From the NCBI GenBank assembly GCA_023512135.1, contig JAIMAG010000016.1, forward strand, positions 1-51,639: a stretch of DNA of 51,639 nucleotides, given 5' to 3'. Of the stretch, positions 44,366 through 51,639 are shown piece after piece. The translations under genes and the position numbers were made by a program. The first letter of the stretch is position 1. Every line of letters starts with the position of its first letter. The notes beneath the pieces are model-generated. The model was not told the origin of the DNA, ran no database searches, and worked only from the letters and a program-made list of their open reading frames with translations. Source of the stretch: Terriglobia bacterium (GTDB lineage Bacteria > Acidobacteriota > Terriglobia > Acidiferrales > UBA7541).

Positions 44366-44490
44366 GACAGAAGCCGTTGGCGACCAAAACGGCCGGAACT
44401 TTCTCCCGCGGCTGCCGCAGATGGATCCGCAGCCTGCCACGCGATGCATCCGGACAGGTGCCGGAGTGATTGTACCGCTTCGCTGAGGTT

Positions 44491-45225
44491 TTAGCTCAGG
44501 TAGAACAGGCTCAGCCGGGGAACGCCGTGTTCTTCGAACAGCCGCTTCTGCAGGTACTGGCGTTCGAGCTGCGCCAGTTGTTCGGCAGTCATTCGCCGTC
44601 GGTATGGCGCCAGGGCGCGGTCGAGTTCGCGGCGCAGGCGCAGCAGAAGTGCTTCGTCGGCGCTGGCGGTCAGCCCTGCCGCGAGCTTCTCTTCGAGCAC
44701 GGTCAGTCGCCGTTCGAGCTCCTCCAGATCCAGAACGCCGGGCGCGTCGAGCATCGATTCGAGTTCGGCCAGCCGCGCGGCCGTCTGTTCGAACTGTGCG
44801 GCCAGACTTGCCCCGCTTTCTGTGCTGCGCACTTTTTCGGCGGCGGTGTGCAGCCGCTCGGCGTTGCGCCGCAAGTAATTGTGCAGCTCCTCGCGCGAAA
44901 ACGGTTCTGCAGACGGTTTCGGTCGGGAGGGTTCCGGGCCGGTCCCGGCAGCCGTTTGCTGAAGCTCGGCAGCAGCCTCGAGCACCGCGTCCACGCAGTA
45001 GACCAGGCTTTTCAGCGGACGGCCACCCAGACCGCGGCGCGAACGCTGATAACTTTCAAAGGCACGGTCGATGCCGCGCAGCACGGCTTCGAGCGGGATC
45101 CCCGCCTTTTGCCAGGTTTCCACAATGGCCCAGTCGAGCGGAGAGACCAGGATGTGCGCGCCGCGCTTGCGCCAGAAGTGTTCTTCGATTTCCGTAAAGT
45201 AATTGAAGTAATTCAGCCGCTCCAT
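44491..45225 (-). CDS. Conserved hypothetical protein with YFNYF N-terminus and coiled coil
   Basis: A 244-residue soluble protein. It begins MERLNYFNYFTEIEEHFWRK and continues SPLDWAIVETWQKAGIPLEAVLRGIDRAFE, a compact helical module I associate with Acidobacteriota hypotheticals. A Pro-rich linker follows, then a long charged coiled coil over about residues 135-225. The ATG at 45225 is preferred to 45261 because that earlier ATG lies inside a TACAAT -10 box (45260-45265). Function unknown. Confidence 0.75.
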   Translation of the reverse strand: MERLNYFNYFTEIEEHFWRKRGAHILVSPLDWAIVETWQKAGIPLEAVLRGIDRAFESYQRSRRGLGGRPLKSLVYCVDAVLEAAAELQQTAAGTGPEPSRPKPSAEPFSREELHNYLRRNAERLHTAAEKVRSTESGASLAAQFEQTAARLAELESMLDAPGVLDLEELERRLTVLEEKLAAGLTASADEALLLRLRRELDRALAPYRRRMTAEQLAQLERQYLQKRLFEEHGVPRLSLFYLS

Positions 45226-45259
45226 GGCGATCCGAGCCGTCGAAACGCTGCCCGCCGTC

Positions 45260-45265
45260 ATTGTA
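45260..45265 (-). promoter_or_regulatory. -10 box for the YFNYF gene
   Basis: TACAAT on the minus strand overlaps the upstream in-frame ATG at 45261. Transcription would start near 45253, which leaves ATG 45225 as the first usable start. Confidence 0.4.
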
Positions 45266-45369
45266 GCACTGCCCTTTGCACACTGCGGCGATGGCTGCCG
45301 GCGGGCAAATCTGACATCAGCTCGTCGCCCACTTTCGCAACGGCGATCGATGCGGTATCGTGTCTGCCG

Positions 45370-45996
45370 ATGCGGTACATCGCGGCTGCCGTGCGTCACC
45401 TGAAACGCGTCGACCCGGTGCTGGCACGCGTAATTGCTCGCGTAGGGCAGTGTCGGCTGGCCGAGGAGCGCGAACGGGATGAATTCAGCTCGCTGGCCGA
45501 AGCGATCCTCTACCAGCAGCTTGCGCTCAAGGCCGCGCAGACCATCTCTTCGCGCTTTCAACAACTCTATGCTTCGGACGGGCGCGGACGGTTGCCCACG
45601 CCGATGGAGCTGCTGCGCACGCCGCGTCGCCAGCTCCGCGCTGCCGGCGTTTCGCGGCAGAAAATCGGTTATCTGCGCGACCTGGCGGCCAAGGCGGCGG
45701 CCGGTGTGCTGTCGCTCGGACGATTCTCGCGGCTCAGCGACGAGGAAGTGATTGCGAATGTCACGCAGGTCAAAGGCATCGGCCGGTGGACCGCGGAGAT
45801 GTTTTTGATCTTCTGCCTCGGGCGTCGCGATGTGCTGCCGGTGGACGATCTCGGTCTGCAGCACGGCTTTCGACTGGCCTACGGTCTGCGGCGGCTGCCC
45901 TCGGCGGCCTGGATGATACGAACCGCTGAGCCGTGGCGTCCCTACCGCACCATCGGCACGTGGTATCTCTGGGCCTTGCGCCGCACAGAAGTCTGA
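45370..45996 (+). CDS. DNA-3-methyladenine glycosylase II (AlkA-type HhH-GPD)
   Basis: A 208-residue base-excision repair glycosylase that removes alkylated purines. VKGIGRWTAEMFLIF is the helix-hairpin-helix, and LPVDDLGLQHG carries the catalytic Asp (second D of VDD). It lacks the N-terminal domain of E. coli AlkA and the iron-sulfur cluster of Nth/MutY, so it is the short bacterial type. The ATG at 45370 is used. It is divergent from the YFNYF gene. Confidence 0.9.
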   Translation: MRYIAAAVRHLKRVDPVLARVIARVGQCRLAEERERDEFSSLAEAILYQQLALKAAQTISSRFQQLYASDGRGRLPTPMELLRTPRRQLRAAGVSRQKIGYLRDLAAKAAAGVLSLGRFSRLSDEEVIANVTQVKGIGRWTAEMFLIFCLGRRDVLPVDDLGLQHGFRLAYGLRRLPSAAWMIRTAEPWRPYRTIGTWYLWALRRTEV

Positions 45997-46147
45997 CGCT
46001 TCTGATTCGGCACCAACATCAGCCTGCCGACAGCAGCTCGACTTTGGCCCCGCCCGGTGAAAAGATCATATGGGGATGGCAACGGAATGCCTGAGCGGAA
46101 GCCGGCAAGCTTTCACAGTGCGTCGCGCGAGCGTAGTGGTTCGGCGG

Positions 46148-46966
46148 CTATTTTGTGGTAGGCCTTTTCCCGGGATTGGCGGTTCGGGATTTGGCAGTGT
46201 GGGCGGCGTTGCGTTCCCAGATGATCCGTAGGCCTTCGAGAGTGAGAAATTCGTCCATCTGTTCGATGTGCCGGGAGCCGCGGCTGATCAGCGGAGCTTG
46301 ACCGCCCGTGGCGATGACGCGAGTGTTTTCCCCGAGCATTTTTTTCATGCGTGTCAGGATGCCGTCCACCAGGTCCACCCAGCCGTAGTAGAGGCCGGCC
46401 TGGATCGAGGCGGCGGTGTTCGTGCCGATGATCTGCCCCGGGTCTTTCACTTCGACACGCCAGAGACGAGCCGCGCGGGCAAACAGGGCTTCGGCAGCAG
46501 TGCCGATGCCGGGAGCAATGACGCCGCCGGCGTATTCGCCACGGGCCGTAATCGCATCGAAGGTGATCGCGGTACCGAAATCCACCACGATGCAGGGACC
46601 GCCGTACTTGGCGTAGGCGGCGACGGCGTTGGCGATGCGGTCGGCACCGACCTCCTGCGGGTTGTCGTAGAGCACCGGCATGCCGGTTTTGACGCCGGGT
46701 TCAACGAACAGCGGCCGTGCGCCCAGATAGCGCTCGGCCATCTGCGCCAGCGTTCCGTTCAGCGGCGGCACGACCGAGCTGATAATGACACCTTCGATGT
46801 TGCGAACATTCAGTCCTTCGATGGCGAACAGATTGCGGATCAGCAGGCCGTATTCGTCCACGGTCTGATCGCGGGCGGTGGTCAGCCGCCAGTGGGCGAT
46901 GAGTTTCGTGCTGCGGAAGACGCCGAGCACCGTGTTCGTGTTGCCCACGTCGAGAGCGAGCAGCAT
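46148..46966 (-). CDS. coaX: Type III pantothenate kinase
   Basis: A 272-residue ASKHA-fold kinase for the first step of coenzyme A synthesis. [15 protein letters not shown] (residues 3-17) is the phosphate-binding motif, [10 protein letters not shown] and [13 protein letters not shown] the pantothenate and metal site, and GGVIAPGI a family block. Type III enzymes are not inhibited by CoA and need a monovalent cation. TGATG joins it to birA upstream, a common coaX-birA arrangement. Confidence 0.96.
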   Translation of the reverse strand: MLLALDVGNTNTVLGVFRSTKLIAHWRLTTARDQTVDEYGLLIRNLFAIEGLNVRNIEGVIISSVVPPLNGTLAQMAERYLGARPLFVEPGVKTGMPVLYDNPQEVGADRIANAVAAYAKYGGPCIVVDFGTAITFDAITARGEYAGGVIAPGIGTAAEALFARAARLWRVEVKDPGQIIGTNTAASIQAGLYYGWVDLVDGILTRMKKMLGENTRVIATGGQAPLISRGSRHIEQMDEFLTLEGLRIIWERNAAHTAKSRTANPGKRPTTK

Positions 46967-47976
46967 CAGGCCTCCATTACATCGCCGGCGAGCACCGTTT
47001 CGATGCGACCGTCATCGCGCTGCACCCGCAGCACGCCGTTGGGCTCCAGGCCAGCGGTTGTGCCGGTAAACGATTCGCTGGCCGTGACAATGCGCACGCG
47101 CTTGCCCTGCGCGTAGCTGGAGACGGCGGCGAAACGGTCCAGAATCGGCTGCGGGCCTTCGGCCAGGAAGCGATTGTAGTAGCGCTCGAGCCAGATCAGC
47201 AACTTCGCCAGCAGCTCCAGCCGCGACGTCCATCGGCCGCTGGCCATACGCAGCGAAGTAGCCAGCGCTGCGATTTCCTCCGGCATCGTGGTCTGGTTGA
47301 CGTTGACGCCGATGCCGACCACGACGAAATGGGTGCGATCCGGTTCGGCGTGCATTTCGGTCAAGATCCCGCAGAGTTTGCGGCCGCCCAGCAGCACATC
47401 GTTCGGCCAGCGGATGTCGGCCGCCAGACCGGTTTGTTCGGCGATAGCTTCGCGCACAGCCAACCCGGCCAACAGCGTAATCAGCGGCGCCTGTGCGGGC
47501 GGGATCGGCGGCCGGAGCAGCACGGTCGCGTGAATCCCGAGCGACTTTTCCGAAATCCATTTCCGCCCGGCACGACCGCGGCCGGCGGTTTGTTCCTCGG
47601 CGATGACGAGCGCGCCATGCGGCTCGCCGGCATGGCCGAGCGTGAGGGCGACATCGTTGGTCGAGCCGACTTTGAAGAAATGGTAGATGCGTTTTTCAAA
47701 GATGGTCCCACGCAGCAGGGGACGGAGCAGTCGGGGCACGAGCACATCGGGCACACGCTCGATGCGGTAACCGCTGCCGATATGGCCCCGCACGCGCACG
47801 CCAACCGCGCGCAGCTTTTCGATCCAGCGCCAGACGGTCGAACGGGAAACGCCGATCTCGCGGGCAATCCGCGCGCCGCTGAGCACCACCATCGGGTTTT
47901 CAGACAGCAGCGCCAGCAGCGCATCCAAGCGCCGATCGGTCAGCCCGGGCAGCGATGGCCGTGTGCTTCGTGGCAA
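46966..47976 (-). CDS. birA: Bifunctional biotin ligase / biotin operon repressor
   Basis: A 336-residue BirA. Residues 18-75 form a winged helix-turn-helix ([21 protein letters not shown]), so it also represses transcription. GRGRAGRKW binds biotinyl-AMP, and [17 protein letters not shown] is the ligase core; the C-terminus forms the SH3-like domain. It biotinylates acetyl-CoA carboxylase. The start is TTG at 47976, with AAGGAG seven bases upstream. Biotin synthesis genes that it would repress are not in the window. Confidence 0.94.
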   Translation of the reverse strand: MPRSTRPSLPGLTDRRLDALLALLSENPMVVLSGARIAREIGVSRSTVWRWIEKLRAVGVRVRGHIGSGYRIERVPDVLVPRLLRPLLRGTIFEKRIYHFFKVGSTNDVALTLGHAGEPHGALVIAEEQTAGRGRAGRKWISEKSLGIHATVLLRPPIPPAQAPLITLLAGLAVREAIAEQTGLAADIRWPNDVLLGGRKLCGILTEMHAEPDRTHFVVVGIGVNVNQTTMPEEIAALATSLRMASGRWTSRLELLAKLLIWLERYYNRFLAEGPQPILDRFAAVSSYAQGKRVRIVTASESFTGTTAGLEPNGVLRVQRDDGRIETVLAGDVMEA

Positions 47977-48132
47977 ACCGTCACTCCTTCGGGCGGCCCA
48001 TCCAGACTTGTGCCGTCCCGGCTGCGCGAGCCCGCCCCGCCCGGCAAACGCTCATGAATCTACCAGCAAACCGGCCGCGGGTGCACTCGTTTGTCCCGCA
48101 CCGGTCGGGAGCAGACACCTCAACCGGCAATG

Positions 48133-49065
48133 TTATTCGACGAGGAGACTCAAGTCGGCGGCAGGTGCAGAGTGGGTGAGTGCACCCACGGCGATGAAAT
48201 CCACTCCAGCGTCCGCATAGGCGCGCACATTGGCCAGCGAGACGCCGCCAGAGACCTCCACCAGACACTGCGGACGTTCGGCGCGTACCAGCGCCACCAT
48301 GCGGCGGGCCGCTTCCGGTGTGACGTTGTCGAGCAGCACGGCATCGGCACCGGCGGCCAGTGCTTCGCGCAGTTCCGCTTCGGTGCGCACCTCGACCTGA
48401 ATGACCAGGCGGTCCGGGAGCGGGGCGGGTGGCACAGCGACCGAGCGCGCCGGGATAGGCCGGGCCAGCGCCGGGGCGCGTTCTCGGGCGCGCTGCAGGG
48501 CTGTGGTCAGGCTGCCAGCGAGCGCGATATGGTTTTCCTTGATCAGCACGGCATCGTACAGCCCGAAGCGGTGATTGCTGCCGCCGCCCACACGCACCGC
48601 GTACTTTTCGAGCTGGCGCAGCAGAGGTGTGGTTTTCCGCGTGTCCCGGATGCGCGCGCGGGTGCCCGCGATGGCTTCGACAAAACGACGGGTGAGGGTC
48701 GCAATGCCAGACAGGTGTGCCAGGAAATTCAGCGCGGTGCGTTCGGCGCTCAGAATCGCGCGCGCCGGGCCGGCCAGCTCGGCGACTGTTTCGCCAGCAG
48801 CCACGGCGTGGCCATCCGCATAGCGAGACTGAAATTGCACGCGTCTATCCAGGGCGCGAAAGGTGCGCTCGGCCAGCGGCAGCCCGGCCAGCACTGCTGG
48901 CTGACGGGCCAGCAGGCGTGCACGTGCCACGGCCTCGGGCGGCACAATGCTGTTCGTGGTGATGTCGCCGGCCGGGCCGAGGTCTTCTTCGAGCGCGGCC
49001 CGGACCATGGTGACCAGAATAGGGGCGTCCCAGTCGATGGGTTCGGGGAAAGGGGCTGCGCACAT
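48133..49065 (-). CDS. nadC: Nicotinate-nucleotide pyrophosphorylase (carboxylating)
   Basis: A 310-residue quinolinate phosphoribosyltransferase in de novo NAD synthesis. DTRKTTPLLRQLEKYAVRVGGG and NHRFGLYDAVLIKENHI contain the quinolinate- and PRPP-binding residues; EVSGGVSLANVRAYADAGVDF is the phosphate-binding end of the barrel. Two other NAD-linked genes in the window (sirtuin and DHS-like) consume NAD. 68 bases separate it from birA-facing sequence and 86 from valS. The ATG at 49065 has no strong ribosome binding site. Confidence 0.95.
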   Translation of the reverse strand: MCAAPFPEPIDWDAPILVTMVRAALEEDLGPAGDITTNSIVPPEAVARARLLARQPAVLAGLPLAERTFRALDRRVQFQSRYADGHAVAAGETVAELAGPARAILSAERTALNFLAHLSGIATLTRRFVEAIAGTRARIRDTRKTTPLLRQLEKYAVRVGGGSNHRFGLYDAVLIKENHIALAGSLTTALQRARERAPALARPIPARSVAVPPAPLPDRLVIQVEVRTEAELREALAAGADAVLLDNVTPEAARRMVALVRAERPQCLVEVSGGVSLANVRAYADAGVDFIAVGALTHSAPAADLSLLVE

Positions 49066-49151
49066 GGTACTGCGAGGGAAACACTACCACAGCCTGCGCC
49101 CGGAGGAAAAAGATGAAATCCGGGCCTGCGTTGTGTTCTCACCGGCCGACG

Positions 49152-51639
49152 CTATTGAGCTGCGGAGGTTTCGGCACCGCCAAGCTGAGCCAGCCGTTCA
49201 GCGAGTTTGTGGTATTCGGCTTCGCGCTCACGCAGTGTGGCTTCCAGGTTGCGCACGACGTGTTCGGGGGCGCGGGCGCGGAACGTCGCGTCGGCGAGCC
49301 GCTGCTGCTTGGCGGCGATATCGCGGCGGAGCCGCTCCAGCTCCCTGTTCAGCCGGTGGCGCTCCGAGGTCAGGTCTGCGGCCTGCGGGTATCCGATCCG
49401 CAGGTCGAACCGTGCGGTTGAGCGCACCACTCCCTGTGCGGTGGCCAGCGGCCCGGCAACCACGTGCAGCGCGGAAAGCCCGGCCAGCCGCAGTAAGGGC
49501 TCCGTGTTCGCTGCGACCAGCTCCTGCACGGCGGGCTCGGCAGGAGAAAATTCTGCCGCGACTTTCTGCCTGGGCTCCAGCTTGAGTTCGGCACGAATGT
49601 TGCGCGCCGCAGTGATGATTTCCTGCAGCAGGGCAAAATCGGCTTCGGCAGCGGCATCGCGCCAGGAGTCCGGCGGCGCCGGGAAGCGTTCCAGGGCAAT
49701 CGAGCGGGCATTTTGCCGTTGCGGCAGCCGGTGCCAGAGCTCTTCGGTGATGAACGGCATCATCGGATGAAGCAGGCGCAGCGCACCATCGAATACGGCG
49801 AACAGGTTCCGCCACTGGGCCACTGCGGCTTCGCGCGCTGCCGGCGAGTCCGCCGCGGGCACCAGCGCCGGCTTGACCCACTCGACATACCAGTCGCAGA
49901 AGTCGCCCCAGAAGAAGTGGTAGATGGCATGGGCGGCTTCGTGGAAGCGGAATTCCTCCAGCGCGGCGTTGACGGCAGCGACGGTCGCTGCCAGGCGCGA
50001 GAAAATCCAGCGGTCCGCCAGCGGGAGCTGTCCATCGGTGCGGTAAGGCGCAGCGGCGCGCACCGCAGGCGAAGCCAGTTCTTCGAGCCGCACGCCGAGC
50101 GCTTCGATCTTTTCGAGATTGAAGAAAAGAAATCGCGCGGCATTCCAGATTTTGTTGGCGAACGCGCGGTAACCGATGATGCGTTCCTCGCTCAGCGCAA
50201 TATCGGTGCCCGGCGCTGCCATCGCGACCAGGGTGAAGCGAAGCGCATCGGTGCCGTGGCGTTCGATGACCTCGAGCGGGTCGATCACGTTGCCGCGCGT
50301 TTTAGACATTTTCACGCCTTCCGGGTCGCGCACGAGCTGGTGCAGGTAAAGCTTCCGGAAGGGAATGCGTTCAGCCAGGGTGCGGCCCGGGGCGAACTTC
50401 AGCCCGAACATGATCATGCGCGCATCCCAGAAGAACAGAATGTCGTAGCCGCTGATCAGCAGCGAGGTGGGATAGAAGACACGCAGGTCTTCGGTGTCGT
50501 CGGGCCAGCCGAGCGTGGACAGCGGCCACAGAGCCGAGCTGAACCAGGTATCGAGCACATCGGGGTCCTGTTCGATGCGGCTGCTGCCGCAGTGGCTGCA
50601 GCGGTCGGGTGGATCGGCAGCCGCGGCGCGACCGTCCTTCACTGCGACGGCGGAACTGCGCGCCGGAGTCATCGCCGCACAATCGGCACAGTGCCAGATC
50701 GGGATGCGATGCCCCCACCAGAGCTGGCGCGAAATGCACCAGTCGTGGATGCGCTCCATCCAGTCCAGATAGACGGCCTTCCAATTCTCCGGCACAATCG
50801 GAATCAACCCTTCCCGGACAACCTGGATGGCCGGCTCGGCCAGCGGCTTCATCCGGCAGAACCACTGCAGCGAAAGACGAGGTTCCAGGATGGTTTTGCA
50901 GCGGTCGCAGAGGCCGACGGCGTGCGTGTGGTCGGCAATGCGTTCCAGCAAACCCTGTTCGCGCAGCTCGGTGACAATTTGCTCGCGAGCCGCAAAGCGT
51001 TCCAGGCCGGCGAAGCGGCCAGCAGCTTCGTTCATGTGACCATCTTCGGTCATCACCTCCACTTCCGGCAGGTGATGGCGCTGGCCGAGCGCAAAATCGT
51101 TCGGATCGTGCGCCGGGGTCACCTTGACGGCACCGGTGCCGAATTCGCGGTCCACAGCGGAGTCGGCGATGACGGGGATTTCGCGTTCCATCAGGGGCAG
51201 CCGCACGCAACGGCCGATCAGGTGACGATATCGTTCGTCGTCCGGGTGAACGGCAACGGCGGTATCGCCGAGCATCGTTTCCGGCCGTGTGGTGGCCACC
51301 GTGATGTGTTCCCCGGAGCCGACCACGGGATAGCGGATGTACCAGAGCTTACCGGCGCGTTCCTGATGGCTGACTTCGAGGTCACTCAGCGCGGTCTGGC
51401 AGCGCGGGCACCAGTTCACCATGTAGCGGCCGCGATAGATCAGTCCTTCGTGGTAGAGCCGCAGGAAGGCCTCCAGCACCGCGCGGTACAGCGCCGGCTC
51501 CAGGGTGAACCGCTCGCGCGACCAGTCGCAGGAATCGCCCAGGCGGATCATCTGCTTCTTGATGGTGCCGCCGCTTTCCGCCTTCCATTCCCAGACGCGC
51601 CGTTCGAATGCTTCCCGCCCGAGCTGTTGCCGCGTGAGT
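49152..51639 (-). CDS. valS: Valyl-tRNA synthetase, N-terminus missing at window edge
   Basis: At least 828 residues of a class I synthetase are visible; the frame is open to the right edge, and the N-terminal HIGH motif lies beyond it. MVNWCPRC is a zinc-binding block, the editing (CP1) domain has TTRPETMLGDTAVAVHP, GHRIPIWHC follows, and KMSKTRGN marks the catalytic loop. The C-terminal coiled coil (about the last 65 residues) is the tRNA-binding arm. An internal ATG at 51551 is not the true start. Confidence 0.95.
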   Translation of the reverse strand, partial: LTRQQLGREAFERRVWEWKAESGGTIKKQMIRLGDSCDWSRERFTLEPALYRAVLEAFLRLYHEGLIYRGRYMVNWCPRCQTALSDLEVSHQERAGKLWYIRYPVVGSGEHITVATTRPETMLGDTAVAVHPDDERYRHLIGRCVRLPLMEREIPVIADSAVDREFGTGAVKVTPAHDPNDFALGQRHHLPEVEVMTEDGHMNEAAGRFAGLERFAAREQIVTELREQGLLERIADHTHAVGLCDRCKTILEPRLSLQWFCRMKPLAEPAIQVVREGLIPIVPENWKAVYLDWMERIHDWCISRQLWWGHRIPIWHCADCAAMTPARSSAVAVKDGRAAAADPPDRCSHCGSSRIEQDPDVLDTWFSSALWPLSTLGWPDDTEDLRVFYPTSLLISGYDILFFWDARMIMFGLKFAPGRTLAERIPFRKLYLHQLVRDPEGVKMSKTRGNVIDPLEVIERHGTDALRFTLVAMAAPGTDIALSEERIIGYRAFANKIWNAARFLFFNLEKIEALGVRLEELASPAVRAAAPYRTDGQLPLADRWIFSRLAATVAAVNAALEEFRFHEAAHAIYHFFWGDFCDWYVEWVKPALVPAADSPAAREAAVAQWRNLFAVFDGALRLLHPMMPFITEELWHRLPQRQNARSIALERFPAPPDSWRDAAAEADFALLQEIITAARNIRAELKLEPRQKVAAEFSPAEPAVQELVAANTEPLLRLAGLSALHVVAGPLATAQGVVRSTARFDLRIGYPQAADLTSERHRLNRELERLRRDIAAKQQRLADATFRARAPEHVVRNLEATLREREAEYHKLAERLAQLGGAETSAAQ

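Noticed and set aside
45997-46147. A tRNA or small RNA between the glycosylase and coaX genes
   Set aside because: No cloverleaf, CCA end or terminator could be drawn.

Overview
The window is GC-rich, densely coded chromosomal DNA from a Gram-negative bacterium. Kdo/heptose lipopolysaccharide genes, a POTRA-domain envelope protein and several exported hydrolases show an outer membrane. The mix of genes suggests Acidobacteriota: a pyruvoyl arginine decarboxylase with a bacterial deoxyhypusine-synthase-like enzyme, type-B SdhC, and a hypothetical protein with a YFNYF N-terminus of a kind I associate with that phylum. This placement is inference. I found no tRNA, rRNA, IS element, phage gene or CRISPR array. 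Coding is ordinary and vertical-looking throughout.

Layout. 1-2338: polyamine cluster (agmatinase, truncated by the left edge; DHS-like enzyme; pyruvoyl-dependent arginine decarboxylase). 2437-4745: 5'-nucleotidase coupled to a GAF protein. 4822-8159: sdhCAB with a clear promoter and a structured leader. 8231-10323: exported dipeptidase and membrane-anchored cyclophilin. 10436-16507: argS divergent from a sirtuin-larC-metG series. 16572-19129: tatD, a polyprenyl diphosphate synthase and a CDF-like membrane protein. 19136-20570: a fluoride-responsive unit (promoter, fluoride riboswitch, terminator, crcB, DUF190, and a coupled unknown gene). 20678-22581: class IV-type HDAC homologue and exported creatininase homologue. 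22637-27335 (minus): larE, POTRA protein, glmS, purS. 27362-32981 (minus): adenosine-deaminase-family enzyme, APC permease, PcrA helicase, hypothetical. 33061-40038 (plus): an eight-gene, fully overlapping inner-core LPS operon (waaA-lpxK-waaF-gmhB-hldE kinase-hldE transferase-waaC-ICMT-like). 40060-45225 (minus): hypothetical, comEC, a TrmA/RlmD-family methyltransferase, and the YFNYF hypothetical, followed by an AlkA-type glycosylase on plus. 46148-51639 (minus): coaX-birA, nadC, and valS, which runs off the right edge.

How genes work together. Arginine decarboxylase plus agmatinase would give putrescine, and the DHS-like enzyme could then use putrescine for a longer polyamine. Fluoride would release transcription of crcB and two genes behind it. 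The LPS operon makes ADP-heptose, completes lipid A, adds Kdo and heptose, and ends in an unassigned membrane methyltransferase. LarC and LarE imply use of the nickel-pincer cofactor, although larA and larB are not here. Start codons are varied (ATG, GTG, TTG). Three minus-strand genes (larE, the POTRA gene, purS) have a -10 box six to eight bases before the start codon, which predicts leaderless mRNAs.

The most promising leads are the unknown third gene of the fluoride unit, the polyamine set with a non-eIF5A DHS homologue, the ICMT-like enzyme in the LPS operon, the leaderless promoter class, and the sdhC leader hairpins.
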